Origin: Deltaproteobacteria bacterium
GTDB lineage: Bacteria; Myxococcota; Myxococcia; Myxococcales; 40CM-4-68-19
DNA length: 5,220 bases
Direction: 5' to 3'
NCBI GenBank assembly: GCA_005879095.1
Contig: VBLM01000601.1
Location: 1 to 5,220 of the forward strand
Under the pieces are notes generated by a model, which worked only from the letters and a program-made list of their open reading frames with translations, was not told the origin of the DNA and did no database searches. A program made the position numbers and the translations under genes. Shown piece after piece: positions 1-5,220 of this stretch (positions are counted from its first letter, which is position 1; each line of letters begins with the position of its first letter).

Positions 1-1154
1 AATTTCTCGACGACGATCTTCTGAACAACGCCGATATAGAGGATGCCGTCAGGTGCGATCGCCGGTGACGTCGATGCGAAATCGGCCAGTGGACCAGCAC
101 CGTTGGGTGCGCAGGTCGCGCCATCGGGAATCGCCATCAGGTGCGATGAGTAAACCGACGTTCCTGTTGTTCCGATGATCGCAGTTCTGTCCTGTAGGAT
201 GGGCCCATGCGTGACCGTCGAATACGGCCCGCAGCAGAGTTGGATCGAGCCGTCCGCGCCCATACGGCAGACGTTGTGGTCGCTGCGCGCAAAGAATAGC
301 CTCGAGCCATCCGTCGCGAATTCCGGAAACGCAAAACCACCCGTGGGCGGTCGCATCACCTCAGCGCCAGTGCTTCGGTTCAGCACCCAGAAATCACTGT
401 GATTGATCTCTCCCCAAATCAAGTTGTCGGTGAGTACGAGTGCTGTGATCGAGCTATTCGAAAGCTCTCGTGCGGAATACTTGAGTCGCGTCAGCGGAAT
501 CGCGGCGTGTGCGGTTGTCGCATCGCCGACGGCGTCGATGACCGTGATCGGTACGTCGTAATTTGTGACCCCGGCTCCTGCAGCGTGCGTGTCGATGCCG
601 ATCGTGAACGAGCCATCGCCGTTGCGGGTCGTGCCGGCGATCGTCACTGCGCTCATGTCATCGACAGTCACGTGCAGTGAAACCTGTGTGCCGCGCAGGA
701 CCGGTGTCACAGGAACGCCGTCCACCGTCACGCGCGGCGCGCGATCGTCGACCTTCACGCTGGCCGGCAGCGCCGTTACATGCCCGAGGTCGTCCCGTAG
801 CTCGATCGAAAACGGCACCACCCCCTCGACACCGGCTGGCGCGAGACTGAGCGGCACCTGCGCGCCGAGCGCGCCATCGGGTTCGGCTACGGCATCGATC
901 GTAGTCGCGGCGAACACGACGCGTGCGCTCGCGACGCCATGGCTGCGTGTGACGCGCGCTCGAACATGCAGCGACTCGCTGCGCGCGAACGGCCGATCGG
1001 CCACCGCCTCGAGCGTCCCGCGCGGCGGCCCCTGGCAGATGCCCTCGGCGCAGAACGATCCGGGTGCGCCGCTCGCGCAGTCCGCATCGCGCGCACATTC
1101 GCCGCGCGGATCGGAAAGGCAGGCACACACCAGCGCGAGCGCCGCGACCCTCAC
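1..1154 (-). CDS. Probable lipoprotein: Cys-rich N-terminus, Ig-like middle, beta-propeller-like repeats (3' end off window)
   Basis: Open for 384 codons with no stop; the C-terminus lies beyond base 1. The start is GTG at 1154, whose GTGA overlaps the stop of the TPR gene; a tandem GTG at 1157 is equally possible. Residues 3-12 (VAALALVCAC) form a short hydrophobic stretch ending in a lipobox-like V-C-A-C, so lipidation at Cys12 is plausible, though the n-region is very short. Cys20, 26, 35 and 40 make a C-x5-C-x8-C-x4-C knot with a DADC core, resembling the Dickkopf-like Cys-rich motif common in myxobacterial exported proteins. Residues about 45-225 are strand-rich and look like one or two Ig-like domains (for example KVDDRAPRVTVDG). 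From about 235 on, units spaced about 40 residues (WVLNRSTGAEV; FATDGSRLFFA; SPAIAPDGILYIG) resemble PQQ/WD-type propeller blades. Further Cys at 296, 307, 308 and 348 fit an oxidising, exported location. The likely role is binding or scaffolding at the envelope; no catalytic motif is seen and the specific function is unknown. GC falls from about 71 % in the 5' part to about 60 % in the propeller part. Confidence 0.8.
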   Translation of the reverse strand, partial: MRVAALALVCACLSDPRGECARDADCASGAPGSFCAEGICQGPPRGTLEAVADRPFARSESLHVRARVTRSHGVASARVVFAATTIDAVAEPDGALGAQVPLSLAPAGVEGVVPFSIELRDDLGHVTALPASVKVDDRAPRVTVDGVPVTPVLRGTQVSLHVTVDDMSAVTIAGTTRNGDGSFTIGIDTHAAGAGVTNYDVPITVIDAVGDATTAHAAIPLTRLKYSARELSNSSITALVLTDNLIWGEINHSDFWVLNRSTGAEVMRPPTGGFAFPEFATDGSRLFFARSDHNVCRMGADGSIQLCCGPYSTVTHGPILQDRTAIIGTTGTSVYSSHLMAIPDGATCAPNGAGPLADFASTSPAIAPDGILYIGVVQKIVVEK

Positions 1155-1966
1155 CACAGAACCACCGCGCCCGCGATCAGCCCGGCCGCCGCCGCGACCA
1201 GCAATCGGCCGGCGAGCGACTCGGTGTGCGCGCGCGAATACGACGGCCGATCCGAGGTCGTCAGATCGCCCGACGCGTATCGCGCATCGAGATCGCGCGA
1301 GAGGCGCGCGCCGTCCCACCAGAGGTAAGCGCCGGCCGCCGCCGTCACCGCCGCGCCGGCCGCCAGCCACGGCGCAGCCCGCGCACGGACAACCGGCGCT
1401 ATCGGCGCCGGCACAACAGCCGCCGCCGGTACCGTCGCCCGTGCCGGCGCCGGTTCGGGCTGGTGAACGCTGTTCACTCGTTCCCTCGGCGCCGGTGAAC
1501 GCTGTTCACCAGCCGGTGGCGCGACCGGGGACGGAACGGGCTGAGCCGGCTGAACGGGCTGAACCGGCGGTGGCGGCGGCTGAACCGCCGGCGGCGCGCG
1601 AGGCGGCGCTTTCCGCAGCGGCGGCTCGTCCGAGTAATCCTCGCTCTGTGCCTCGATCAACACATCCAGCTTCGCCAGCTGCCGCTCCACCTCGTCCCGC
1701 AGCCCGCCCTCCGGCGCCTCGCGTAGATACGCGCGAAACGCTTCGCGCGCCTTCCCGTACTGCTTCAGCTTCCTCCGCACGATCCCGAGCCGGTACAGCA
1801 ATTCCGGCGCCTGCTCCTCCTGCCACGCCGTCTCGTACTCGCGCGCCGCGTCCTGCATGTGGCCGAGCGCCTCGGCACGCTCCGCCTTGGCGCGATGCGA
1901 CGACGGTCCCGCCGCAGGCAGCAGCGCGATGAGGAGGCTCGGCACGCCCCGATGCTCGGGGCGCAC
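1151..1966 (-). CDS. TPR protein with signal peptide, proline-rich linker and C-terminal membrane hairpin
   Basis: 271 residues from the GTG at 1966. Other in-frame starts are TTG at 1981 and GTG at 1945; 1966 is preferred because it gives a basic n-region (MRPEHRG) before the hydrophobic VPSLLIALLPAAG. No start has a convincing Shine-Dalgarno. Residues about 29-87 hold two TPR-like helical pairs (AAREYETAW...PELLYRLG; AREAFRAYLREAP), normally a protein-interaction surface. Residues about 115-195 are an extreme Pro/Ala/Val/Gln linker with VQP repeats. Residues about 198-217 (APWLAAGAAVTAAAGAYLWW) and 253-271 (the C-terminus, ending in VVLW) are two membrane helices around a charged loop (RLSRDLDARYASGDL). 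This TPR / linker / hairpin order recurs in myxobacterial membrane proteins. It lies head to tail with the lipoprotein gene through a 4-base stop-start overlap, so the two are probably co-translated, and diverges from the glycosyltransferase gene. It is probably a membrane-anchored adaptor with the TPR domain outside the cytoplasm; the partner is unknown. The linker carries the twin palindromes described separately. Confidence 0.8.
   Translation of the reverse strand: MRPEHRGVPSLLIALLPAAGPSSHRAKAERAEALGHMQDAAREYETAWQEEQAPELLYRLGIVRRKLKQYGKAREAFRAYLREAPEGGLRDEVERQLAKLDVLIEAQSEDYSDEPPLRKAPPRAPPAVQPPPPPVQPVQPAQPVPSPVAPPAGEQRSPAPRERVNSVHQPEPAPARATVPAAAVVPAPIAPVVRARAAPWLAAGAAVTAAAGAYLWWDGARLSRDLDARYASGDLTTSDRPSYSRAHTESLAGRLLVAAAAGLIAGAVVLW
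1458..1514. repeat. Two identical 15-base palindromes, 32 bases apart
   Basis: GTGAACGCTGTTCAC occurs at 1463-1477 and 1495-1509. Each is a perfect dyad (GTGAAC, 3-base centre, GTTCAC). As a direct repeat the identity covers 16 bases (1462-1477 and 1494-1509). The flanks GGCTGG (1458-1463) and CCAGCC (1509-1514) also mirror each other, so the whole block is symmetric except for the two 3-base centres. The centre-to-centre distance of 32 bases is close to three helical turns, placing both dyads on the same DNA face. The block lies in the linker of the TPR gene, where one copy encodes VNSVH and the other is read one frame off (GEQRSP). The shape is that of an operator for a dimeric regulator such as a TetR-type protein; which one, if any, cannot be told. 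Confidence 0.7.
1537..1566. repeat. Short 9-base-period repeat encoding VQP units
   Basis: GGCTGA recurs at 1539, 1548 and 1557, a 9-base period, with a further copy out of phase at 1578. On the minus strand the block encodes repeated V/A-Q-P triplets in the proline-rich linker of the TPR protein. The period is a multiple of three, so this is an ordinary protein-level low-complexity expansion, unlike the neighbouring palindromes. Confidence 0.6.
1945..1963. repeat. Perfect GC-rich inverted repeat at the 5' end of the TPR gene
   Basis: CGCCCCGA (1945-1952) and TCGGGGCG (1956-1963) are exact reverse complements around the 3-base loop TGC. In RNA from the minus strand this would be a stable 8-pair hairpin directly abutting the alternative GTG start at 1945 and just downstream of the GTG at 1966. 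It may act as a translation-limiting hairpin or as an operator dyad next to the divergent spacer; it may also be chance in GC-rich sequence. It is not followed by a T-run in either direction, so it does not look like an intrinsic terminator. Confidence 0.5.
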
Positions 1967-2021
1967 GCCCGCGCACGTCAAGCTTGCCGCTCGGAGAAAC
2001 GCGTGTTACGGCCCCGAGCCG
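1967..2021. promoter_or_regulatory. Divergent spacer between the TPR and glycosyltransferase genes
   Basis: This 55-base stretch is the only non-coding DNA in the window and separates two divergent 5' ends, so promoter or upstream signals for both operons are expected here or inside the neighbouring 5' coding ends. No convincing -35/-10 pair is visible. TTGCCG (1984-1989) and TGTTAC (2004-2009) are only 14 bases apart and weak. On the minus strand TTGACG (1981-1976) matches a -35 hexamer but has no -10 at the right distance. A GGAG at 1993-1996 is about 25 bases from the plus-strand ATG, too far for a normal ribosome binding site. The assignment rests on gene orientation, not on motifs. Confidence 0.35.
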
Positions 2022-4025
2022 ATGGCGCGCGCAGAGAAGCAGGTCGTCGAAGATCCAGTCGCGACGGGCGATTGGGGCGACCGGCTCCCCGCCTTCGTCC
2101 GCGAGATCTCCTGGCTGCGCTGGCTCGGGCCGCTCAGCGCCGAACGACGGCTGGTGATCGGCTTCAGCGTGCTCTCGGCGCTGCTCTTCGTCCCCTGGCT
2201 CGGCGCGACCGGCTTCTGGGACCCTTGGGAACCGCACTACGGCGAGGTCGCGCGCGAGATGATCGCCCGCGGCGACTACATCCACCCGTGGTGGGAATCG
2301 ACCTGGTTCTTCTCCAAGCCGGCCCTCGACCTGTGGCTGATGGTGGCCGGCATGCTGGTCGCCAACACCAACGGCCCCGACCGCTGGGTGGGCATCTACA
2401 CCGAATGGTGCGTGCGACTGCCTTACGCCGCCATCACGGCCATGGGCGCGGTGCTGTTCTTCGTGATGGCGAATCGCCTGCTCGGACGGCGCGCGGCGAT
2501 CCTCGGCACGCTCGCCGTCCTCACCAGCCCTCTCTTCGTCTTCCTCGCGCGGCAAGCCGTTCCGGACCCGATCTTCGTCGGCCTCCTCGAAGGCGCGATG
2601 GCGTGCCTGATGATCGTGCTCTTCAGCGAAGACGAGCCACGCGAAGGCTGGGCCGCGGCGTTCTACTGCTTCGTCGGTTTTGCAACATTATCGAAAGGCC
2701 TTCTCGGTTTTGCACTGCCCGGCGCGGTGGCGCTCGTCTACTGCATCGCCACCGGCGAATGGCATCGATTGCGCAGGCTGCACCTGGCAGCCGGCTCGCT
2801 GATCGTCCTCGCCATCTGCGCACCCTGGTACGGCACGATGTTCGCCTTCGACGGCCGCGACGACGAGGGCAAGACCTTCTTCGACCGCTTCATCATCCAC
2901 GATCACTTCAAGCGCCTCACGCTCGGCGTGCACACCACCACGCCGGGCGGAACGTTCGTGTACTTCATCGAGCAGATCGGATTCGACTGCTTCCCGTGGG
3001 TCTTCGCCTTCCCCGGCGCCGCGACGATCCTCTCCCGAATCAAGTTGCGCCCGCAGACGGCGCGCGATCGGGCGATGCTCTTTCTCCTCCTCTGGATCCT
3101 GATCGGATTCGCCGTCTTCGGCTTCTCCGCGACCAAGTTCCACCACTACGCCTTCCCGATCCTCGCCCCGCTGCTCCTCTTCTGCGCGATGTGGATCGAG
3201 CAGCTTCTCGAGCAAGGACTGCGCGCCAACGCCGGGACCGTCTTCGCCGGCGGCCTCCTCTACGCTCTGGTCGCGCACGATCTGGCGATGACGCCCAAGC
3301 ACTTCACCGACATGTTCGTCTACAACTACGACCGCCCGTATCCGGAGCGGGAGACCGATCCGCGCCAGGTCTTCACGCTCCTCTTCTACGCGGCGCCAGC
3401 CGTGGCGCTGTCTCCCTGGCTTTTCGATCGCCTCGCTCAGCTGTGGCGGTTTGCAAAATCGTTGGTTAACAAAAACGTCCGCGCCGAGGTTCGGAAAAAT
3501 TATCGAGAGCGCCTGGCGGGCGCGCCGCTCACCAACGCCGAAGCGCCGCAGGACCGCAGCGTGACGGTGCTGGCGCTGGTCGGTCTCTCGATCGCCTTCG
3601 CGGTTTTTCTCGGCTGGTACCACTGGCGCAAGCTGTCGCCGCACTGGACCCAGCGCGATCTCTTCTGGGAGTACTACCACCAGAGCCAGCCCGACGAGCC
3701 GATCGGCGCCTATCAGATGAACTGGCGCGGCGAGCAGTTCTACTCGAAGAACACGGTGCGCGAGATCGTGCGGCAGAGCCCGCCGATGTCGACGCTGGCC
3801 GAGTTCATGAGCGGACCCGGCGCGCGCAAGTGGATCCTGGTCGAGCAGGCGCGGCTGGGCAACCTGCGCCAGGCGCTGGGCGGCACGGGACGCCTGCGCG
3901 TCGTCGAGTCGCGCAACAACAAGTTCGCGCTCACGGTCGTGGAAAAGTCTTCCGACGAAAAGCAGGCCCCGCCTGTGCCGCTCAAGCCAGAGACACCGCA
4001 GGGCCCCATCGGCGTCCCTCCATGA
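2022..4025 (+). CDS. GT-C membrane glycosyltransferase, ArnT/PMT-like (GT39/GT83 superfamily)
   Basis: 667 residues. The ATG at 2022 is used because no in-frame start lies just upstream. The product is an integral inner-membrane enzyme that should move a sugar from a polyprenyl-phosphate carrier onto an acceptor outside the cytoplasm. About 12-13 hydrophobic segments lie between residues 45 and 532 (for example 45-63, 132-150, 158-177, 351-368, 374-393, 513-532), as in GT-C enzymes. The first outer loop reads FWDPWEPHYGEVAREM (residues 65-80) and is followed by FFSKPALDLW (96-105). These match the D-E-x-x-Y-x-E and F-x-K-P-P-L-x-x-W signatures of ArnT/PMT proteins, with Asp67/Glu70 and Lys99 as probable active-site residues. 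PDPIF (181-185), FDRFIIHDHFKR (287-298) and SATKFHHYAFP (369-379) fit later family motifs. A soluble C-terminal domain (about 535-645) ends in a proline-rich tail. Donor and acceptor (lipid A, another glycan, or protein) cannot be told. The stop overlaps the regulator start as ATGA. Two AT-rich patches (about 2675-2712 and 3450-3505) and one TTA codon (2688) stand out. Confidence 0.9.
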   Translation: MARAEKQVVEDPVATGDWGDRLPAFVREISWLRWLGPLSAERRLVIGFSVLSALLFVPWLGATGFWDPWEPHYGEVAREMIARGDYIHPWWESTWFFSKPALDLWLMVAGMLVANTNGPDRWVGIYTEWCVRLPYAAITAMGAVLFFVMANRLLGRRAAILGTLAVLTSPLFVFLARQAVPDPIFVGLLEGAMACLMIVLFSEDEPREGWAAAFYCFVGFATLSKGLLGFALPGAVALVYCIATGEWHRLRRLHLAAGSLIVLAICAPWYGTMFAFDGRDDEGKTFFDRFIIHDHFKRLTLGVHTTTPGGTFVYFIEQIGFDCFPWVFAFPGAATILSRIKLRPQTARDRAMLFLLLWILIGFAVFGFSATKFHHYAFPILAPLLLFCAMWIEQLLEQGLRANAGTVFAGGLLYALVAHDLAMTPKHFTDMFVYNYDRPYPERETDPRQVFTLLFYAAPAVALSPWLFDRLAQLWRFAKSLVNKNVRAEVRKNYRERLAGAPLTNAEAPQDRSVTVLALVGLSIAFAVFLGWYHWRKLSPHWTQRDLFWEYYHQSQPDEPIGAYQMNWRGEQFYSKNTVREIVRQSPPMSTLAEFMSGPGARKWILVEQARLGNLRQALGGTGRLRVVESRNNKFALTVVEKSSDEKQAPPVPLKPETPQGPIGVPP

Positions 4026-4705
4026 CCGAGGTCCTCATCGTCGACGACGAGCCGGCCATTCGCGAGAGCCTCGCGTTTGCGCTCAAGCGGGATGGATTCG
4101 GCGTCGTCGAGGCGGCATCGCTGAAGGAGGCTCGATCGGCCACGGCCGATGCCGATCTGATCGTCCTCGATCTGGTTTTGCCCGACGGAAACGGTCTCGA
4201 CTTCCTGCGATCGCTGCGTGCGAAGAGCGACGTGCCGGTCATCGTCCTCACCAGCCGCGACGAGGAGACCGACCGCGTGGTGGGTCTGGAGATGGGCGCG
4301 GACGATTACGTGCTCAAGCCGTTTTCGCCGCGCGAGGTGGCGGCGCGGGTGCGGGCGGTGCTGCGGCGCGCCGCCGGCAAGTCGGCGCAGTCATCGGAAG
4401 AGACCGCGTTGAAGGCCGGCACGCTGTCGGTCGATCCGCGCACGCGCAAGGCCGCGGTCGCCTCGCGCGAGCTCGCGCTTTCGCGCACCGAGTTCAATTT
4501 ATTGGCGGCGTTCTTGCGCAGCCCCGGACGCGTCTTCGAGCGCAGCCAGCTGCTCGACGCGGTCTGGGGCAGCGACGTGGTCGTCGGCGACCGCACTGTG
4601 GACGTGCACATCAAGGCGTTGCGCCGCAAGATCGAGGAGGCGGGCGGCGACCCGCGCGTGCTGGAGACGGTGCGCGGCGTCGGCTACCGTCTGCGCGATG
4701 GGTAG
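4022..4705 (+). CDS. OmpR/PhoB-class response regulator, CreB-like
   Basis: 227 residues from the ATG at 4022, which overlaps the glycosyltransferase stop by four bases; there is no separate Shine-Dalgarno, so translational coupling is likely. An open extension upstream of this ATG has no family resemblance and is ignored. The receiver domain spans residues 1-117: acidic pocket Asp8/Asp9, phospho-acceptor Asp50 (IVLDLVLPDGNG), Thr77 (VLTS), Tyr96 and Lys99 (DDYVLKPFSPREV). All key residues are present, so it should be phosphorylatable. The DNA-binding winged helix spans about 130-226: LSRTEFNLLAAFLRSPGRVF, then QLLDAVWG, then the recognition helix RTVDVHIKALRRKI and the wing VRGVGYRL. Length and layout are standard. 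The stretch from EETDRVVGLEMGADDY through FSPREV and the SPGRV...RTVD block recall Escherichia coli CreB more than PmrA, but this is from memory and no symbol is assigned. It is a cytoplasmic transcription factor, probably the partner of the kinase downstream; targets are unknown. It has one rare TTA codon at 4499. Confidence 0.95.
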   Translation: MTEVLIVDDEPAIRESLAFALKRDGFGVVEAASLKEARSATADADLIVLDLVLPDGNGLDFLRSLRAKSDVPVIVLTSRDEETDRVVGLEMGADDYVLKPFSPREVAARVRAVLRRAAGKSAQSSEETALKAGTLSVDPRTRKAAVASRELALSRTEFNLLAAFLRSPGRVFERSQLLDAVWGSDVVVGDRTVDVHIKALRRKIEEAGGDPRVLETVRGVGYRLRDG

Positions 4706-5220
4706 GAACGAGCTCCTTCTCGCGCTCGCGGTGCTGTTCCTGATCGGAATGGCGGCGTTCGCCGCCCGGCTGCTCGAGGCGCGGCGCACCGGTCTTTCGT
4801 TGCGTTTGCAAGTATTCATTCCGCTGGCCGCGACGACGCTGATCCTGAGCGCGATGTTCGCGGTGATCGTCATCGATCGCTTCACCGCGCGCGCTTCGCT
4901 CTTTGCCACCCGCGCCGCCGAGGACGAGGCGCGCGCCGTCGCCGAGCTGGCCGCCCGCGTTCCGCGCGAGTCGCTGCGGCCGGTGTTGCAGGCCTTCACC
5001 CACAGCGCCATCGACACCGACGTGGCGGTGCTCGACGCTCAAGGGAACGTGGTGCTCGAGTCAGGCGAGGCCAATCCGGAGGTGGCGCGCGTGTCGGCCG
5101 AGGCGCCGATCGCCGGCGGCGGACGCGTTCGCGTGCGCAAGGCGACGTTCGGGATGGTGCAGTTGATGAGCGACGTGGCGCCGAAAGTCGCGCTGCTCGC
5201 GTTCATCTTCGCGCTTGCGT
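4698..5220 (+). CDS. Probable sensor histidine kinase, N-terminal sensor part only (3' end off window)
   Basis: 174 codons are visible, open to the right edge. The ATG at 4698 overlaps the regulator's last 8 bases, typical of a co-translated regulator-kinase pair; a later in-frame ATG at 4749 is possible. Visible order: hydrophobic segment 5-24 (ELLLALAVLFLIGMAAFAAR); basic stretch ARRTGLSLRLQ; second hydrophobic segment about 39-60 (VFIPLAATTLILSAMFAVIV); an extracytoplasmic region about 61-160 with a charged helix (ATRAAEDEARAVAELAARV) and a PAS/Cache-like strand pair (VAVLDAQGNVVLES, 109-122); then the start of another membrane segment at about 163. The helix plus DAQGNVVLES arrangement resembles CreC-type sensors. 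The HisKA box and ATPase domain would lie beyond the window, so the kinase call rests on position next to the regulator and on the sensor topology. The ligand is unknown. Confidence 0.75.
   Translation, partial: MGRNELLLALAVLFLIGMAAFAARLLEARRTGLSLRLQVFIPLAATTLILSAMFAVIVIDRFTARASLFATRAAEDEARAVAELAARVPRESLRPVLQAFTHSAIDTDVAVLDAQGNVVLESGEANPEVARVSAEAPIAGGGRVRVRKATFGMVQLMSDVAPKVALLAFIFALA

Noticed and set aside
1564..1591. Inverted repeat CCGGCGGT / ACCGCCGG with a 12-base loop
   Set aside because: It lies in a GC-rich proline-coding tract where such pairings arise easily from repeated CCG/GCC codons; there is no T-run and no other support.
565..1932. Long plus-strand open frame (455 codons) opposite the lipoprotein and TPR genes
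   Set aside because: Its product is Arg/Pro/Ala/Ser-rich with no family motif. It is the antisense image of two minus-strand genes with clear domains, as expected when third positions are GC-rich.
1857..2021. Upstream extension of the glycosyltransferase reading frame
   Set aside because: The 55 extra residues show no family similarity, overlap the divergent TPR gene, and would remove the spacer; ATG at 2022 is preferred.
1506..2555. Long minus-strand open frame (349 codons) spanning the divergent spacer
   Set aside because: It crosses the 5' ends of two well-supported genes, is rich in Arg, Glu and Gly without structure, and lacks any recognisable domain.
1859..3469. Plus-strand open frame (536 codons) in another frame over the glycosyltransferase
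   Set aside because: The product is almost entirely Arg/Pro/Ala/Leu low complexity; the overlapping frame holds all GT-C motifs.
3451..3505. Possible internal promoter for the regulator-kinase pair (TTGCAA and later AT-rich hexamers)
   Set aside because: No -35/-10 pair sits at 16-18 base spacing; only local AT richness is seen.
2688..3680. Minus-strand open frame (330 codons) opposite the glycosyltransferase
   Set aside because: Charged low-complexity product with no motif; an antisense shadow of the membrane-protein gene.
3830..4021. Upstream extension of the response-regulator reading frame
   Set aside because: The receiver domain begins exactly at the ATG at 4022 (MTEVLIVDDE); the extension is a shadow of the glycosyltransferase tail.
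2022..5220. Naming the genes arnT, creB/creC or pmrA/pmrB
   Set aside because: Family-level motifs are clear, but the substrate of the transferase and the exact regulator subfamily cannot be decided from this sequence, so no symbols are given.

Overview
The window comes from a GC-rich genome. Hand counts give about 60 to 71 % GC over the first 1.1 kb, and most later coding sequence looks similarly rich. It most likely belongs to Myxococcota (the former deltaproteobacterial myxobacteria). Two features suggest this: an exported protein with a 'DxDC...C...C' cysteine knot in front of Ig-like and propeller-like domains, and a TPR / proline-rich linker / C-terminal membrane-hairpin protein. Both layouts are familiar from that phylum. 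The assignment is inference from architecture, not from a marker gene.

Layout. Positions 1-1966, minus strand: two genes read leftward, a 271-residue TPR membrane protein (1966-1151) followed, with a 4-base GTGA overlap, by a probable lipoprotein with a Cys-rich N-terminus, Ig-like middle and beta-propeller-like repeats. The latter (from 1154) runs off the left edge. Positions 1967-2021: a short divergent spacer that must carry the upstream signals for both directions. Positions 2022-5220, plus strand: three tightly packed genes. These are a GT-C (ArnT/PMT-like) membrane glycosyltransferase (2022-4025), an OmpR/PhoB-class response regulator most like CreB (4022-4705, ATGA overlap), and the N-terminal 174 residues of a probable sensor histidine kinase (from 4698, 8-base overlap) that runs off the right edge. 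Apart from the 55-base spacer the window is fully coding. No RNA gene, insertion sequence or CRISPR array was seen.

How the parts may work together. The plus-strand genes look like one operon in which an envelope glycosyltransferase is translated together with a two-component system. That suggests, but does not prove, that the kinase/regulator pair controls or responds to envelope glycosylation. The minus-strand pair looks like an exported module: a TPR protein held at the membrane and a lipoprotein with predicted binding or scaffold domains, function unknown.

The least explained DNA signal is a pair of identical 15-base perfect palindromes (GTGAACGCTGTTCAC) 32 bases apart inside the TPR gene's linker. 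They are read in two different codon frames, so the conservation is at the DNA level, not the protein level. No complete novel system can be claimed from this window.
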